Positions 1-8,970 of a stretch of 64,000 nucleotides of DNA are shown one piece after another. Location: positions 1 through 64,000 of the forward strand of contig JAEXBA010000008.1 in NCBI GenBank assembly GCA_023457935.1, in the 5' to 3' direction. The first letter of the stretch is position 1; every line of letters starts with the position of its first letter. Source of the DNA: Bacteroidota bacterium. GTDB taxonomy: Bacteria > Bacteroidota > Bacteroidia > Flavobacteriales > Weeksellaceae. A model generated the notes under the pieces. That model saw only the letters and a list, made by a program, of their open reading frames with translations, had not been told where the DNA came from and searched no databases. The translations under genes were made by a program, and so were the position numbers.

Positions 1-83
1 CAGAATTAGAAGAATTAGTGCATGCAAAAGGTCTTAACTTCGGTTTCGACGTTGCTAAATATAAATTAGACGCTGATAAATAA
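1..83 (+). CDS. rpoA: RNA polymerase alpha subunit, C-terminal end (partial)
   Basis: Only the last 26 codons are inside the window, read in the frame that starts at base 3 and stops with TAA at 81-83. The residues (ELVHAKGLNFGFDV, then a lysine/aspartate-rich end) fit the end of a Bacteroidota RpoA, whose C-terminal domain contacts activators and UP-element DNA. The assignment rests mainly on rplQ starting six bases after the stop, which is the universal rpoA-rplQ order. The 5' part lies outside the window. Confidence 0.85.
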   Translation, partial: ELEELVHAKGLNFGFDVAKYKLDADK

Positions 84-89
84 AAAACA

Positions 90-632
90 ATGAGACACGG
101 TAAAAAATTCAATCACTTAGGAAGAACGGCTTCTCACAGAAGTGCAATGCTTTCTAATATGGCTTGTTCTCTTATTGAGCATAAAAGAATCAACACTACT
201 GTTGCAAAAGCAAAAGCTTTGAGAGTATATGTTGAGCCTCTACTTACAAAAGCGAAAGAAGATACTACACATAACAGAAGAACTGTTTTCTCTTACCTGC
301 AAAGTAAAGAAGCGGTTACTGAACTGTTCAGAACAGTAGCTCCAAAGATTGCTGAAAGAAACGGTGGATATACAAGAATCATCAAAACCGGTTTCAGACC
401 TGGTGATGCTGCAGATACTGCAATGATTGAGCTTGTAGACTTCAACGAACTTTACAGCCCTAACGCTGAAGAGAAAAAAGCAACAAGAAGAAGCAGAAGA
501 ACTACTGCCAAGAAAACTGAAGCAGTTGCTGAAGTTAAAGGAGGTCCTGCAAAAGAAGTGAAGGCTGAAGAGCCAAAAGCTGAAGCTCCGGAAGCTCCTG
601 AAGCAGACGCAGCAGAGAAAACTGAAGAATAA
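90..632 (+). CDS. rplQ: 50S ribosomal protein L17
   Basis: L17 is a large-subunit ribosomal protein near the peptide exit tunnel. The first ~120 residues show the family pattern: a basic N-terminus with RHGKKFNHLGR, the segment TTVAKAKALRVYVEPL, and the end GDAADTAMIELV. At 180 residues it is longer than E. coli L17 (127). The extra ~55 residues are a low-complexity tail of Ala, Glu, Lys and Pro, a common extension in Bacteroidota L17. It follows rpoA by six bases and is the last gene of that ribosomal operon; a strong terminator begins 24 bases after the stop. Confidence 0.97.
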   Translation: MRHGKKFNHLGRTASHRSAMLSNMACSLIEHKRINTTVAKAKALRVYVEPLLTKAKEDTTHNRRTVFSYLQSKEAVTELFRTVAPKIAERNGGYTRIIKTGFRPGDAADTAMIELVDFNELYSPNAEEKKATRRSRRTTAKKTEAVAEVKGGPAKEVKAEEPKAEAPEAPEADAAEKTEE

Positions 633-655
633 GAAATTATCTCAGCTATATAAAG

Positions 656-684
656 AACCGTTCAGAATTTCTGAACGGTTTTTT
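656..684 (+). terminator. Rho-independent terminator after rplQ
   Basis: An 11-bp perfect stem (AACCGTTCAGA / TCTGAACGGTT) with a 3-base loop is followed by a T run at 681-684. It closes the rpoA-rplQ operon. Confidence 0.9.
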
Positions 685-733
685 GTATAATTATAAAATA
701 GTCTTTCGTCCTGGCTCTTGGCTCTTGATTCTT

Positions 734-1168
734 CTACTGTCCTCTGGCTTTCTTCAGTTCAATCACATTATTACCCTGTGTAATGGTCACCAAATCTCCT
801 TCAGAAACAATTTCAACATCCTGATTTTTGTAGACTGCGTTTTTCGCGGAAGCATCAGTCTGTTCTGCACGGATAATTCTGCCGTTACTGAAAACTGTCA
901 TGTAATTGCCTTCCGGCGTATTAAAGAACGTAACTTTGGCGCTGCTGCCGTCGGTAGCAACATAACGGTAGCTGTGTTCCTGCGTTTCCTGGCCGTCTTG
1001 TGTTACTGTTTTGGATGAAGTGGTGGTGCTGTCTACAACTCCGTTATTGTCAGTAACCGTTGTAGAAACATTTTCGTCTACGATAACACCTTTGTTTCCG
1101 CTTTCCTGCTTCTGGCAGCTGAACAGAATGAGTGATGATGCCGCTAAAATTAATGCTGATTTTTTCAT
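734..1168 (-). CDS. Small lipoprotein of unknown function
   Basis: A 144-residue protein I do not recognise. It begins with a lysine-started hydrophobic signal and a lipobox ending at Cys18 (LFSC), so it should be lipid-anchored in the envelope. The mature part is polar, rich in Thr, Ser, Val and Asn at first, then contains a compact segment with the look of a small beta domain. It is convergent with rplQ and divergent from eno. A promoter with both elements (1186-1216, minus strand) lies 17 bases before its ATG. Nothing in the sequence tells its job. Confidence 0.75.
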   Translation of the reverse strand: MKKSALILAASSLILFSCQKQESGNKGVIVDENVSTTVTDNNGVVDSTTTSSKTVTQDGQETQEHSYRYVATDGSSAKVTFFNTPEGNYMTVFSNGRIIRAEQTDASAKNAVYKNQDVEIVSEGDLVTITQGNNVIELKKARGQ

Positions 1169-1185
1169 GTGGTTGTACTTTTAGT

Positions 1186-1216
1186 CAAATGTAAGCTTTT
1201 ATGCCGTATTCCCAAA
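1186..1216 (-). promoter_or_regulatory. Bacteroidota-type promoter for the lipoprotein gene
   Basis: On the minus strand TTTG (plus 1213-1216) is followed after 19 bases by TACATTTG (plus 1186-1193). This fits the TTTG-N~19-TAnnTTTG consensus of the Bacteroidota housekeeping sigma factor. The box ends 17 bases before the ATG at 1168. Confidence 0.7.
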
Positions 1217-1277
1217 TGAATGCAAAAATCATGACTTTTGTTACCATTTCTTAAACTTAATTTTCTGAAATAATGCG

Positions 1278-1285
1278 TAAATTTG
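1278..1285 (+). promoter_or_regulatory. -7 box for eno
   Basis: TAAATTTG matches TAnnTTTG. I see no good -33 element at the right distance. It would give an mRNA leader of roughly 70 bases that starts at, or inside, the inverted repeat at 1287-1317. Confidence 0.45.
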
Positions 1286-1286
1286 T

Positions 1287-1317
1287 GTGCGTCATTGAAA
1301 ATGAAGGGTTGACGCAC
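1287..1317 (+). promoter_or_regulatory. Inverted repeat in the eno leader
   Basis: GTGCGTCA at 1287-1294 and TGACGCAC at 1310-1317 are perfect 8-base inverted repeats separated by 15 bases, extended by one G-U pair. They lie directly after the likely -7 box and 43 bases before the eno start. They could form an operator for a dimeric regulator or an mRNA stem-loop; the sequence alone does not decide. Confidence 0.5.
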
Positions 1318-1360
1318 GATCACAAATATTCAAATTAATAAACAAAATCAAAAAAATATT

Positions 1361-2653
1361 ATGAGCTACATTTCGTACATTGAAGCAAGACAGATTTTGG
1401 ATTCCAGAGGAAATCCTACAGTGGAGGTTGACGTTTTCACTGAAAGCGGTGCCATGGGACGCGCAGCAGTTCCGTCAGGCGCATCAACAGGTGAACATGA
1501 AGCAGTGGAACTTCGCGACGGCGGTTCCGAATTTATGGGTAAGGGAGTTCTGAAGGCAGTTGAAAATGTAAGAGAAGTTATTGCTCCGGAACTGGTAGGT
1601 CTTCCGGTTTTTGATCAGAATCTGATCGATCAGATCATGATTGAAGTAGACGGTACAAAAAATAAAGGAAATCTTGGCGCTAATGCCATTCTTGGTGTTT
1701 CTCTTGCTGCCGCGAAAGCTGCTGCTACGGAAATGAGAATGCCGCTTTACAAATACATTGGTGGTGTAAATGCCAATACACTTCCTGTTCCGATGATGAA
1801 TGTTATCAACGGAGGTTCACACTCTGACGCGCCGATTGCTTTCCAGGAATTTATGGTAATGCCGGTAAAAGCAGATTCTTTCTCCCACGCTTTGAGAAAA
1901 GGAACTGAGATTTTCCACAATCTTAAGAAAATCCTTCACGACAGAGGTCTGTCTACAGCAGTTGGTGATGAAGGTGGTTTCGCGCCTACATTTACAGGAA
2001 CTGAAGACGCTTTGGATACCTTGCTTCAGGCCATTGAAAAGGCAGGTTATAAGCCGGGAGATGATGTAATGCTGGCGTTAGACTGTGCTTCTTCAGAATT
2101 CTACAAAGACGGAACCTACGATTACAGAAAATTCCAGACTCCGGATGCAGCGCAGTATTCCAGCGCGGAACAGGCTTCTTATCTGGAACAGCTGGTTAAC
2201 AAATATCCAATTATTTCCATTGAAGACGGCATGCAGGAAAACGACTGGGACGGTTGGAAACTGCTGACAGAGAAAATCGGAGACAGAGTTCAGCTGGTAG
2301 GTGATGACCTTTTTGTAACCAATGTTGAAAGACTTTCAAGAGGAATCAACGAAGGAATTGCAAACTCTATTCTGGTGAAAGTGAACCAGATCGGTTCCCT
2401 TACCGAAACGCTGAATGCAGTACAGATGGCACAGTTCAACAAGTATACTGCGGTAATGTCTCACCGTTCAGGTGAAACTGAAGATTCTACAATTGCAGAT
2501 CTTGCAGTTGCAACAAACTGCGGACAGATCAAAACCGGTTCTGCTTCCCGTTCAGACAGAATGGCGAAATACAACCAGCTTCTGAGAATCGAAGAAGCTC
2601 TTGGTGAAAATGCAATTTTCCCGGGTCTTGATGCTTTCAAAGTAAAAAGATAA
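1361..2653 (+). CDS. eno: Enolase (phosphopyruvate hydratase)
   Basis: Enolase interconverts 2-phosphoglycerate and phosphoenolpyruvate in glycolysis. The 430-residue length is normal. Family motifs are plain: the N-terminal ARQILDSRGNPTVEV and the GASTGEHEAVELRD loop, VGDEGGFAP, the metal-binding SIEDGMQENDW, LVGDDLFVTN, the active-site SHRSGETEDS near residue 367, and the end IKTGSASRSDR. It is a single gene with its own promoter region, a structured leader and a terminator. gltA follows after about 210 bases. Confidence 0.98.
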   Translation: MSYISYIEARQILDSRGNPTVEVDVFTESGAMGRAAVPSGASTGEHEAVELRDGGSEFMGKGVLKAVENVREVIAPELVGLPVFDQNLIDQIMIEVDGTKNKGNLGANAILGVSLAAAKAAATEMRMPLYKYIGGVNANTLPVPMMNVINGGSHSDAPIAFQEFMVMPVKADSFSHALRKGTEIFHNLKKILHDRGLSTAVGDEGGFAPTFTGTEDALDTLLQAIEKAGYKPGDDVMLALDCASSEFYKDGTYDYRKFQTPDAAQYSSAEQASYLEQLVNKYPIISIEDGMQENDWDGWKLLTEKIGDRVQLVGDDLFVTNVERLSRGINEGIANSILVKVNQIGSLTETLNAVQMAQFNKYTAVMSHRSGETEDSTIADLAVATNCGQIKTGSASRSDRMAKYNQLLRIEEALGENAIFPGLDAFKVKR

Positions 2654-2673
2654 ACCAATCAGATAATAAACAG

Positions 2674-2703
2674 AAATCACCGGAATTTTCCGGTGATTTT
2701 TTT
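2674..2703 (+). terminator. Rho-independent terminator after eno
   Basis: A stem AATCACCGGAA / TTCCGGTGATT with a two-base loop runs into a run of T bases at 2698-2703. It starts about 20 bases after the eno stop. Confidence 0.9.
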
Positions 2704-2865
2704 AAAATACTGACTTTCAAAATAATAATTTAAGAAGTAAAGTGAAGACCAGCTTCTATTCTCTAAATAATTACAGAAATAGAAAAAATTAATGGAAGGA
2801 AACCTTCTGTAAATTTTAGTATTACGCAGTTTTTCCTTAATTTTAACAAAAATTTTTCAAGCAAA

Positions 2866-4152
<1,287 letters not shown>

Positions 4153-4173
4153 TTTTCAGAAAATTTATAAACG

Positions 4174-4203
4174 GAAACCTCTCAAATTTTGGGAGGTTTT
4201 TAT
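4174..4203 (+). terminator. Terminator after gltA
   Basis: AAACCTC and GAGGTTT pair around an AT-rich centre (with one mismatch inside), followed by TTTTT-like sequence. It begins about 20 bases after the gltA stop. Confidence 0.7.
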
Positions 4204-4227
4204 GTTAAATAATATGCAGTAAATATT

Positions 4228-4257
4228 TTTGCTTCCACCTTCATTTGTTTATATTTG
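4228..4257 (+). promoter_or_regulatory. Promoter of the pentein gene at 4274
   Basis: TTTGC starts at 4228 and TATATTTG lies at 4250-4257, 18 bases after TTTG. Both elements match the Bacteroidota consensus. Because the promoter overlaps the upstream in-frame start at 4229, it argues that translation begins at the ATG at 4274. Confidence 0.75.
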
Positions 4258-4273
4258 TGATTCAAGCAATTTT

Positions 4274-5188
4274 ATGAAACTCAACATCAAAAACGAAACA
4301 GGAAAGCTGAAATCTGTGGTTCTGGGACAGCCGAAATCAATGGGCCCGGATCCTACTCTGGAAGAAAGCTACGATGCAAAATCGTATCATACCATTCAGA
4401 ACGGTGTTTATCCGAACGAAAAGGATATCACAGCTGAAATGGATGCTTTCGAAGCTGTACTGAAGAAACATGATGTCCGGGTTTACCGCCCCGAAATTAT
4501 TGAAGACTACAACCAGGTTTTCGCCCGCGATGTAGCTTTTGTGATTGAGGATAAAATGATTATTTCAAACGTTATTGCCGACCGCGCAGACGAGCAGGAA
4601 GCGTACCGCAGGATTTTTGAAGAAGTGGAATGGCGCAAAATTGTCAACTTACCGGATACCGCACATATTGAAGGCGGAGATGTTATTGTTTGGAACGATT
4701 TTCTGTTTATAGGAACTTGTTTCTCAGAGGATTACCGTAATTATAAGACGGCCAGAACCAACGAATACGCCATCGAAATCCTGAAGGAATATTTTCCCAA
4801 GAAAAGAATCATAGACCTTGAACTGAAAAAAAGCGATACCATTCCGTACGAAGGAATTCTTCATCTTGACTGTACTTTCAATCCGGTGGGAACCGATAAA
4901 TGCATTATTTACAAAGACGGTTTCGTGGACGAAAGCGATTACAAACTGCTTCTGGATATTTTTGGCGAAGAAAACTGCTTCCATGTTACCAAAGAGGAAA
5001 TGTTCGAAATGAACCCCAATATTTTCTCTATTTCACCTGAAATTGTGGTTTCAGACAAGGCTTTTACACGCATGAACAATCACCTAAGAAACGAATGGGG
5101 AATGACGGTTGAAGAAATTCCGTACCGCGAAATCTCCAAAATGGGCGGCCTGCTCAGATGTTCCACCATGCCTTTGGTACGCGAATAA
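4274..5188 (+). CDS. Arginine deiminase/DDAH-like pentein hydrolase
   Basis: A 304-residue member of the guanidino-group-modifying (pentein) superfamily that includes arginine deiminase, dimethylargininase and amidinotransferases. The catalytic layout is visible: HIEGGD at residues 131-136, HLD at 197-199, and the nucleophile Cys296 in LRCST near the C-terminus. It should act on a guanidino or ureido compound such as arginine, methylarginine or agmatine, but the substrate cannot be read from the sequence. The ATG at 4274 is chosen because a promoter overlaps the earlier in-frame start and the family begins here. A second pentein, CtlX, lies 2.4 kb downstream. Confidence 0.85.
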   Translation: MKLNIKNETGKLKSVVLGQPKSMGPDPTLEESYDAKSYHTIQNGVYPNEKDITAEMDAFEAVLKKHDVRVYRPEIIEDYNQVFARDVAFVIEDKMIISNVIADRADEQEAYRRIFEEVEWRKIVNLPDTAHIEGGDVIVWNDFLFIGTCFSEDYRNYKTARTNEYAIEILKEYFPKKRIIDLELKKSDTIPYEGILHLDCTFNPVGTDKCIIYKDGFVDESDYKLLLDIFGEENCFHVTKEEMFEMNPNIFSISPEIVVSDKAFTRMNNHLRNEWGMTVEEIPYREISKMGGLLRCSTMPLVRE

Positions 5189-5226
5189 TTTTTTTTCAGA
5201 AGCTTTTTCCCGCTTTTCATTACAAT

Positions 5227-5261
5227 CTTTTATTTTTCCTTATGTGGAAGAAAAATAAAAG
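5227..5261. terminator. AT-rich hairpin between convergent genes
   Basis: CTTTTATTTTTC (5227-5238) and GAAAAATAAAAG (5250-5261) form a perfect 12-bp inverted repeat with an 11-base loop. It sits between the convergent pentein gene and cutC, so it could end transcription in both directions. The stem has only two G-C pairs, so this is tentative. Confidence 0.45.
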
Positions 5262-5315
5262 GATTTCCATTGCAATCGGGGCTAGTAAAACCGTTATTAC
5301 AACAACAGCAGTTAT

Positions 5316-5975
5316 TTACAGAAGCTGCTTCATTTTCTTGATTTCATCATCGCTTGCAAAAATCTCATAATCCGGAATGGCAGACGAATGAAATTGAGTT
5401 CCGCCTGTAAAATCCTTCAGTTCGGAAAGATTTCCGGAACGTACACCGCCGCCAACCAGTATGTCAATCTTATTGCTGTATTTTTCAACAAGTTTTCTAA
5501 GATGTTCTTTTCCTTCCATTGCAGAACTCTTTCCACCGGAAGTCAAAACCGCTTTAAAACCTAAATCTGTTAAAACCTGCACAGATTTCTCCAGATCAGG
5601 AGTTCGGTCGACCGCGCGGTGAAAAGTACACGGAATTTCGCCGGCAAGTTCAACCAGTTCACGGTTTTTTTCTTTATCAACGGAATTTCCTGCTGTAAGA
5701 ACACCGAAAACAAATCCGTCAGCTCCCGATTTCTTGAACTCAAGAATATCGTGTTTCATGCGCCGAAACTCTTCATCAGAATACATAAAAGAACCGCCTT
5801 TCGGACGGATCATCACGTAAATGGGCTTCCTGTACACCGATTTCAGATAACGGAATTCATCGATATTCGGAGTAATGCCGCCCAACTGCTGTTCGGCACA
5901 GAACTCGATTCGGTCCGCAACAGATTTCAGTGCAGTTTCCGCGGAAGTAATTTCGAAGCAGGCAATTTCTAGCAT
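5316..5975 (-). CDS. cutC: CutC family protein
   Basis: CutC proteins are TIM-barrel proteins linked to copper homeostasis in E. coli and humans, with copper binding disputed. The 219-residue sequence has the family start LEIACFEITSAETAL, then GADRIEFC-like DRIEFCAEQQLGGITP, VYVMIRPKGGSF(M)YSDEE, GADGFVFGVLT, CTFHRAVDRTPD, VLTSGGKSSAMEG and VGGGVRSGNL. The order and length match the family. It starts one base after the end of the broken GxxExxY gene and is convergent with the pentein gene. No copper-export gene lies nearby. Confidence 0.93.
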   Translation of the reverse strand: MLEIACFEITSAETALKSVADRIEFCAEQQLGGITPNIDEFRYLKSVYRKPIYVMIRPKGGSFMYSDEEFRRMKHDILEFKKSGADGFVFGVLTAGNSVDKEKNRELVELAGEIPCTFHRAVDRTPDLEKSVQVLTDLGFKAVLTSGGKSSAMEGKEHLRKLVEKYSNKIDILVGGGVRSGNLSELKDFTGGTQFHSSAIPDYEIFASDDEIKKMKQLL

Positions 5976-5976
5976 T

Positions 5977-6262
5977 TTATATTTTATTTACAATTCTGTG
6001 GATTTCATTTTCTAAAAGTGGAGCATGAAAGTTAATCAATAATCCTAACTTCAGCCCGGATAATTTTAGATAAGTCAGCACCTGCGAAAAACAAACCGGA
6101 TGGATCTCCGCAACTGCTTTGATTTCGATAATTACTTTTTCATTTACAAGCAAGTCAATTCTATAAGCATTTTCAATCAGCATATTTTTATGTTGAATCG
6201 GCAAGCAAACTTGTTCCCAGCGCTGCACCTATAATTTTATAAGAAAGTTCATTTTCATTCAT
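5977..6262 (-). pseudogene. Broken GxxExxY family gene
   Basis: GxxExxY proteins (about 125 residues, PD-(D/E)XK-like) start with a helix like MNENELSYKIIGAAL. Exactly that start is encoded on the minus strand from 6262, but the frame then ends at a TAA within ten codons. In another frame, from 6228 on, the C-terminal two thirds of the family follow: LPIQHKNMLIENAYRIDLL, EKVIIEIKAV, TYLKLSGLKLGLLINF. The central GPGLLESAYEE part that carries the name motif is missing. So a deletion of roughly 30-40 codons plus a frameshift has destroyed the gene. The 83-residue remaining open frame could still be translated, but is unlikely to be functional. Confidence 0.8.
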
Positions 6263-6503
6263 CGTATTTTCTGTAAACTAGGGCCACTTTCTAAATGTAT
6301 CCTTTTAATCAGATTTAATATTGATCAATAACACCAATTAAAAACGCGAAGTAACTTTTTTCTTACATATAAAAGTCAGCAAAGTTTCGGATAAATCCGA
6401 TTCAAGCTTAGTCAATCGGCACAGCAGATTATTCTTTGCTATCTTAAAACATTTCAGTTAAATAAAACTTTACGCTTAAATAATCAGACCTCTAAAAAAT
6501 AGA

Positions 6504-7490
6504 TTATAAAAGCGATTTTGCGTCCTTCAATTCATTTTTAGTTCCATCGTGTTCAGCGTAATTAAATCCTTTCTGCAGACAGAACGCGCCGGATTCACCG
6601 TTCTTATTCAAAGCAATAAATCCAATCTGCGTGTCTTTCAGACTGCGGTTTTGCGTGATGAAATTTTTATGAATTCTTTTCACGGCTTCTTCACATGCTT
6701 TCTGAGGTGAAAATCCATGCCGCATGAGTTCCACAACCAAGTGGCTGCCGCAGGTTCTGATAACTTCTTCACCGTGGCCGGTTGCGGTTGCGGCGCCAAC
6801 TTCATTGTCTACAAAAAGTCCGGCTCCGATGATCGGTGAGTCGCCGACTCTTCCGTGCATTTTATACGCCATTCCTGAAGTGGTACACGCGCCGGAAAGA
6901 TTTCCGTGTTCGTCCAGCGCAATCATTCCGATGGTATCATGATTCTCGATGTTCACGACGGGTTTATATTCGGACTTTTCAAGCCAGTCTTTCCATTCTT
7001 TTTCACTTTCCGGTGTAAGAAGATTCATTTTTTGAAAACCCTGTGATACCGCAAACTGAAGTGCGCCTTCGCCTACCAGCATCACATGCGGCGTTTTTTC
7101 CATGACCGCACGCGCGACAGAAATCGGATTTTTAATATGCTGCAATGCAGCAACAGAGCCAATATTGGCTTTTTCATCCATAATACAGGCATCCAGTGTT
7201 ACTTTTCCGTCACGATCAGGTCTTCCGCCATAACCTACACTTCTTTCATTGGGATTACCCTCAACAAGTCGAACACCTTTTTCCACGGCATCCAAAGCTC
7301 TTCCACCTTTCAGGAGAACCGTCATCGCTTCAGTATTTGCCTCAATTCCGAAACGCCAAGTAGATAGAACTACCGGTTTTCTTTGTACTGCGGTATTTTT
7401 CGGTAATAATTCTGCAGCTTTTGATGGATTTATTGCCAGAACAGCGGAAAGAATTCCTGCTTTTTTAATGAAATTTCTGCGGTCGCTCAT
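6504..7490 (-). CDS. N4-(beta-N-acetylglucosaminyl)-L-asparaginase (glycosylasparaginase)
   Basis: It cleaves the bond between N-acetylglucosamine and asparagine in glycoprotein breakdown. It is an N-terminal nucleophile hydrolase that cuts itself before a threonine. That site is HDT with Thr186 of 328 residues, followed by IGMIALDEHGNLSGACTTSG. Other conserved parts are GNPNERSVGYGG, ACIMDEKANIGSV and GATATGHGEE-like AATATGHGEEVIRT. The N-terminus DRRNFIKKAGILSAVLA is a Tat signal, so the enzyme should fold in the cytoplasm and be exported to the periplasm. The close structural model is the Elizabethkingia meningoseptica enzyme. It is divergent from ctlX. Confidence 0.93.
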   Translation of the reverse strand: MSDRRNFIKKAGILSAVLAINPSKAAELLPKNTAVQRKPVVLSTWRFGIEANTEAMTVLLKGGRALDAVEKGVRLVEGNPNERSVGYGGRPDRDGKVTLDACIMDEKANIGSVAALQHIKNPISVARAVMEKTPHVMLVGEGALQFAVSQGFQKMNLLTPESEKEWKDWLEKSEYKPVVNIENHDTIGMIALDEHGNLSGACTTSGMAYKMHGRVGDSPIIGAGLFVDNEVGAATATGHGEEVIRTCGSHLVVELMRHGFSPQKACEEAVKRIHKNFITQNRSLKDTQIGFIALNKNGESGAFCLQKGFNYAEHDGTKNELKDAKSLL

Positions 7491-7527
7491 ATCAGTCTTT
7501 GCTTCCTAAATTACGAAAAATATTGAG

Positions 7528-7535
7528 TATTTTTG
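7528..7535 (+). promoter_or_regulatory. -7 box for ctlX
   Basis: TATTTTTG matches TAnnTTTG and ends 17 bases before the ATG at 7553, the spacing seen for other genes here. A clear -33 element is absent. It overlaps the earlier in-frame start at 7499 and so supports the start at 7553. Confidence 0.5.
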
Positions 7536-7552
7536 TGAAAACAAAATATTGC

Positions 7553-8476
7553 ATGCAAACTACAGATACCGTACTGATGATTGAACCTGTTGCGTTCGGT
7601 TACAATGCTCAGACTGCCGAAAACAACTACTTTCAGGTAAACTCAGAAAATGCTGACACTCAGACAAAAGCACTGGAGGAATTCAAGAATTTCGTTGAAA
7701 AGCTCCGTTCAAAAGGAATGAGCGTTATTACTGTGAAAGATACCGCAGAGCCGCACACACCGGATTCCATTTTCCCAAATAACTGGGTAAGTTTCGGTGC
7801 AGACGGCAAAGTGTTCCTTTATCCGATGTTTGCACCCAACCGCCGGGATGAACGGCGCCCTGAAATCCTGGAGGAAGTAAAAAACGCCGGTTTTGAAATT
7901 GCCGAGATTGATGATCTGTCGCATTACGAAAATGAAGAGAAATACCTTGAAGGAACGGGAAGCATCATTTTTGATCATGACCATAAAATTGCTTACGGTT
8001 CTGTTTCGTTGCGGCTGGATGAAGAACTGTTCAGAAAATTCTGCCATAAAACCGGTTATGAACCCGTAGTTTTTCACAGTTATCAGAATGCAGGAACGGA
8101 AAGACTTCCAATCTATCACACCAACGTAATGATGTGTGTGGCAGACCAGTTCGTTGTAATTTGTCTGGACTGTATTGATGATGAAATGGAACGTGAAAAA
8201 GTTCAGGAAGTCATCAAGGCCAGCGAAAAAGAACTGATTGAAATCTCCGAGGAACAGATGCAGCAGTTTGCCGGAAATATGCTTCAGGTAAGAAATTCAG
8301 AAGGAAAAACTTTTTTGGTCATGAGTGAAACAGCTTATTCATCTTTAAAACCTGAACAGATTGCTGCGATTGAAAAATATTCCGAAATTATTTATTCAGA
8401 TCTAAATACTATTGAAACCAACGGCGGCGGAAGCGCAAGATGTATGCTGGCTGAAGTTTTTCTGCCAAAAAAATAA
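7553..8476 (+). CDS. ctlX: Citrulline utilization hydrolase CtlX-like pentein
   Basis: A 307-residue pentein-fold enzyme resembling CtlX, described in Francisella as a citrulline ureidase. Visible are MQTTDTVLMIEPVAFGYNAQTA at the start (shortened here), FPNNWVSFGADG, EGTGSIIFDH, the catalytic histidine in YHTNVM at residue 189, and the nucleophile Cys297 in GGGSARCML close to the C-terminus. It would release the ureido group of citrulline to give ornithine; the substrate is inferred from the family. The start at 7553 follows a -7 box and the family N-terminus. A strong hairpin and the polyamine operon follow, so ornithine supply might be linked to that operon, but this is speculation. Confidence 0.82.
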   Translation: MQTTDTVLMIEPVAFGYNAQTAENNYFQVNSENADTQTKALEEFKNFVEKLRSKGMSVITVKDTAEPHTPDSIFPNNWVSFGADGKVFLYPMFAPNRRDERRPEILEEVKNAGFEIAEIDDLSHYENEEKYLEGTGSIIFDHDHKIAYGSVSLRLDEELFRKFCHKTGYEPVVFHSYQNAGTERLPIYHTNVMMCVADQFVVICLDCIDDEMEREKVQEVIKASEKELIEISEEQMQQFAGNMLQVRNSEGKTFLVMSETAYSSLKPEQIAAIEKYSEIIYSDLNTIETNGGGSARCMLAEVFLPKK

Positions 8477-8507
8477 CTGAAAATTCTAAGAAAAAAGAAT
8501 GTGGAAG

Positions 8508-8538
8508 TTTTTGGGCGCGGCAAAGCCGCGCCCAAAAA
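8508..8538. terminator. GC-rich hairpin between ctlX and the AdoMet decarboxylase gene
   Basis: TTTTTGGGCGCGGC (8508-8521) and GCCGCGCCCAAAAA (8525-8538) form a perfect 14-bp stem with an AAA loop, followed by ATTTTCTT. It could end ctlX transcription and, read in reverse, work in the other direction. It is strikingly GC-rich for this AT-rich sequence and may be a dispersed palindromic repeat. Confidence 0.7.
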
Positions 8539-8604
8539 ATTTTCTTCCAAAAACCAGAAAAATAATTGGCAGAATCTTCCAAAAATATTAATTTCATCTT
8601 CAGA

Positions 8605-8970
8605 ATGAACAATAACCTTCCTAACTCAAAAGGACTCCATATTCTGCTGACGCTCGGTGTAGAAGAACCGTCTAAACTGCTTGATTACATCGGTTTTTTT
8701 GATTTTTCAAAAATCATACTGCAGGAACAGGATACCGAAATTGTTGGCGAATCCCATCATATTTTTGAAAACGGGAGCTTTACTTCTGCGATCTGCCTGA
8801 AGGAATCACACATCTGCATTCACACCTGGCCGGAATTTCAGCGGCTTACTTTGGATATTTTTCTCTGCAACTATCTTAACGACAATGCCGAAAAGGTAGA
8901 AAGTATTGCCGGTAAGTATGTCGGTTTTTTCGGAGGTTTCATCATTCAACAGGATAAAGTTTACCGATGA
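8605..8970 (+). CDS. S-adenosylmethionine decarboxylase (SpeD/SpeH-like)
   Basis: Pyruvoyl enzyme that decarboxylates AdoMet to the aminopropyl donor for polyamine synthesis. In 121 residues the catalytic set of the Thermotoga-type family is complete: self-cleavage site Glu67-Ser68 in KESHI, His73 five residues later in IHTWPE, and Cys88 twenty residues after Ser68 in FLCNYL. HIFENGSFTSAICL before it is also typical. The ATG at 8605 is preferred to an upstream TTG because it gives the normal family start. No promoter is evident. It overlaps the next gene by four bases and opens the operon that runs to 14936. Some SpeD homologs have changed to ornithine or arginine decarboxylases, which remains possible. 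Confidence 0.87.
   Translation: MNNNLPNSKGLHILLTLGVEEPSKLLDYIGFFDFSKIILQEQDTEIVGESHHIFENGSFTSAICLKESHICIHTWPEFQRLTLDIFLCNYLNDNAEKVESIAGKYVGFFGGFIIQQDKVYR

Noticed and set aside
4229..4273. Upstream start that would add 15 residues to the pentein protein
   Set aside because: The stretch contains a full promoter, so it is probably not translated.
6228..6503. Gene in the 240-base gap between the GxxExxY remnant and the asparaginase gene
   Set aside because: No open frame beyond the GxxExxY remnant and no tRNA-like fold is seen; the gap is only AT-rich with one ATTGATCAAT palindrome.
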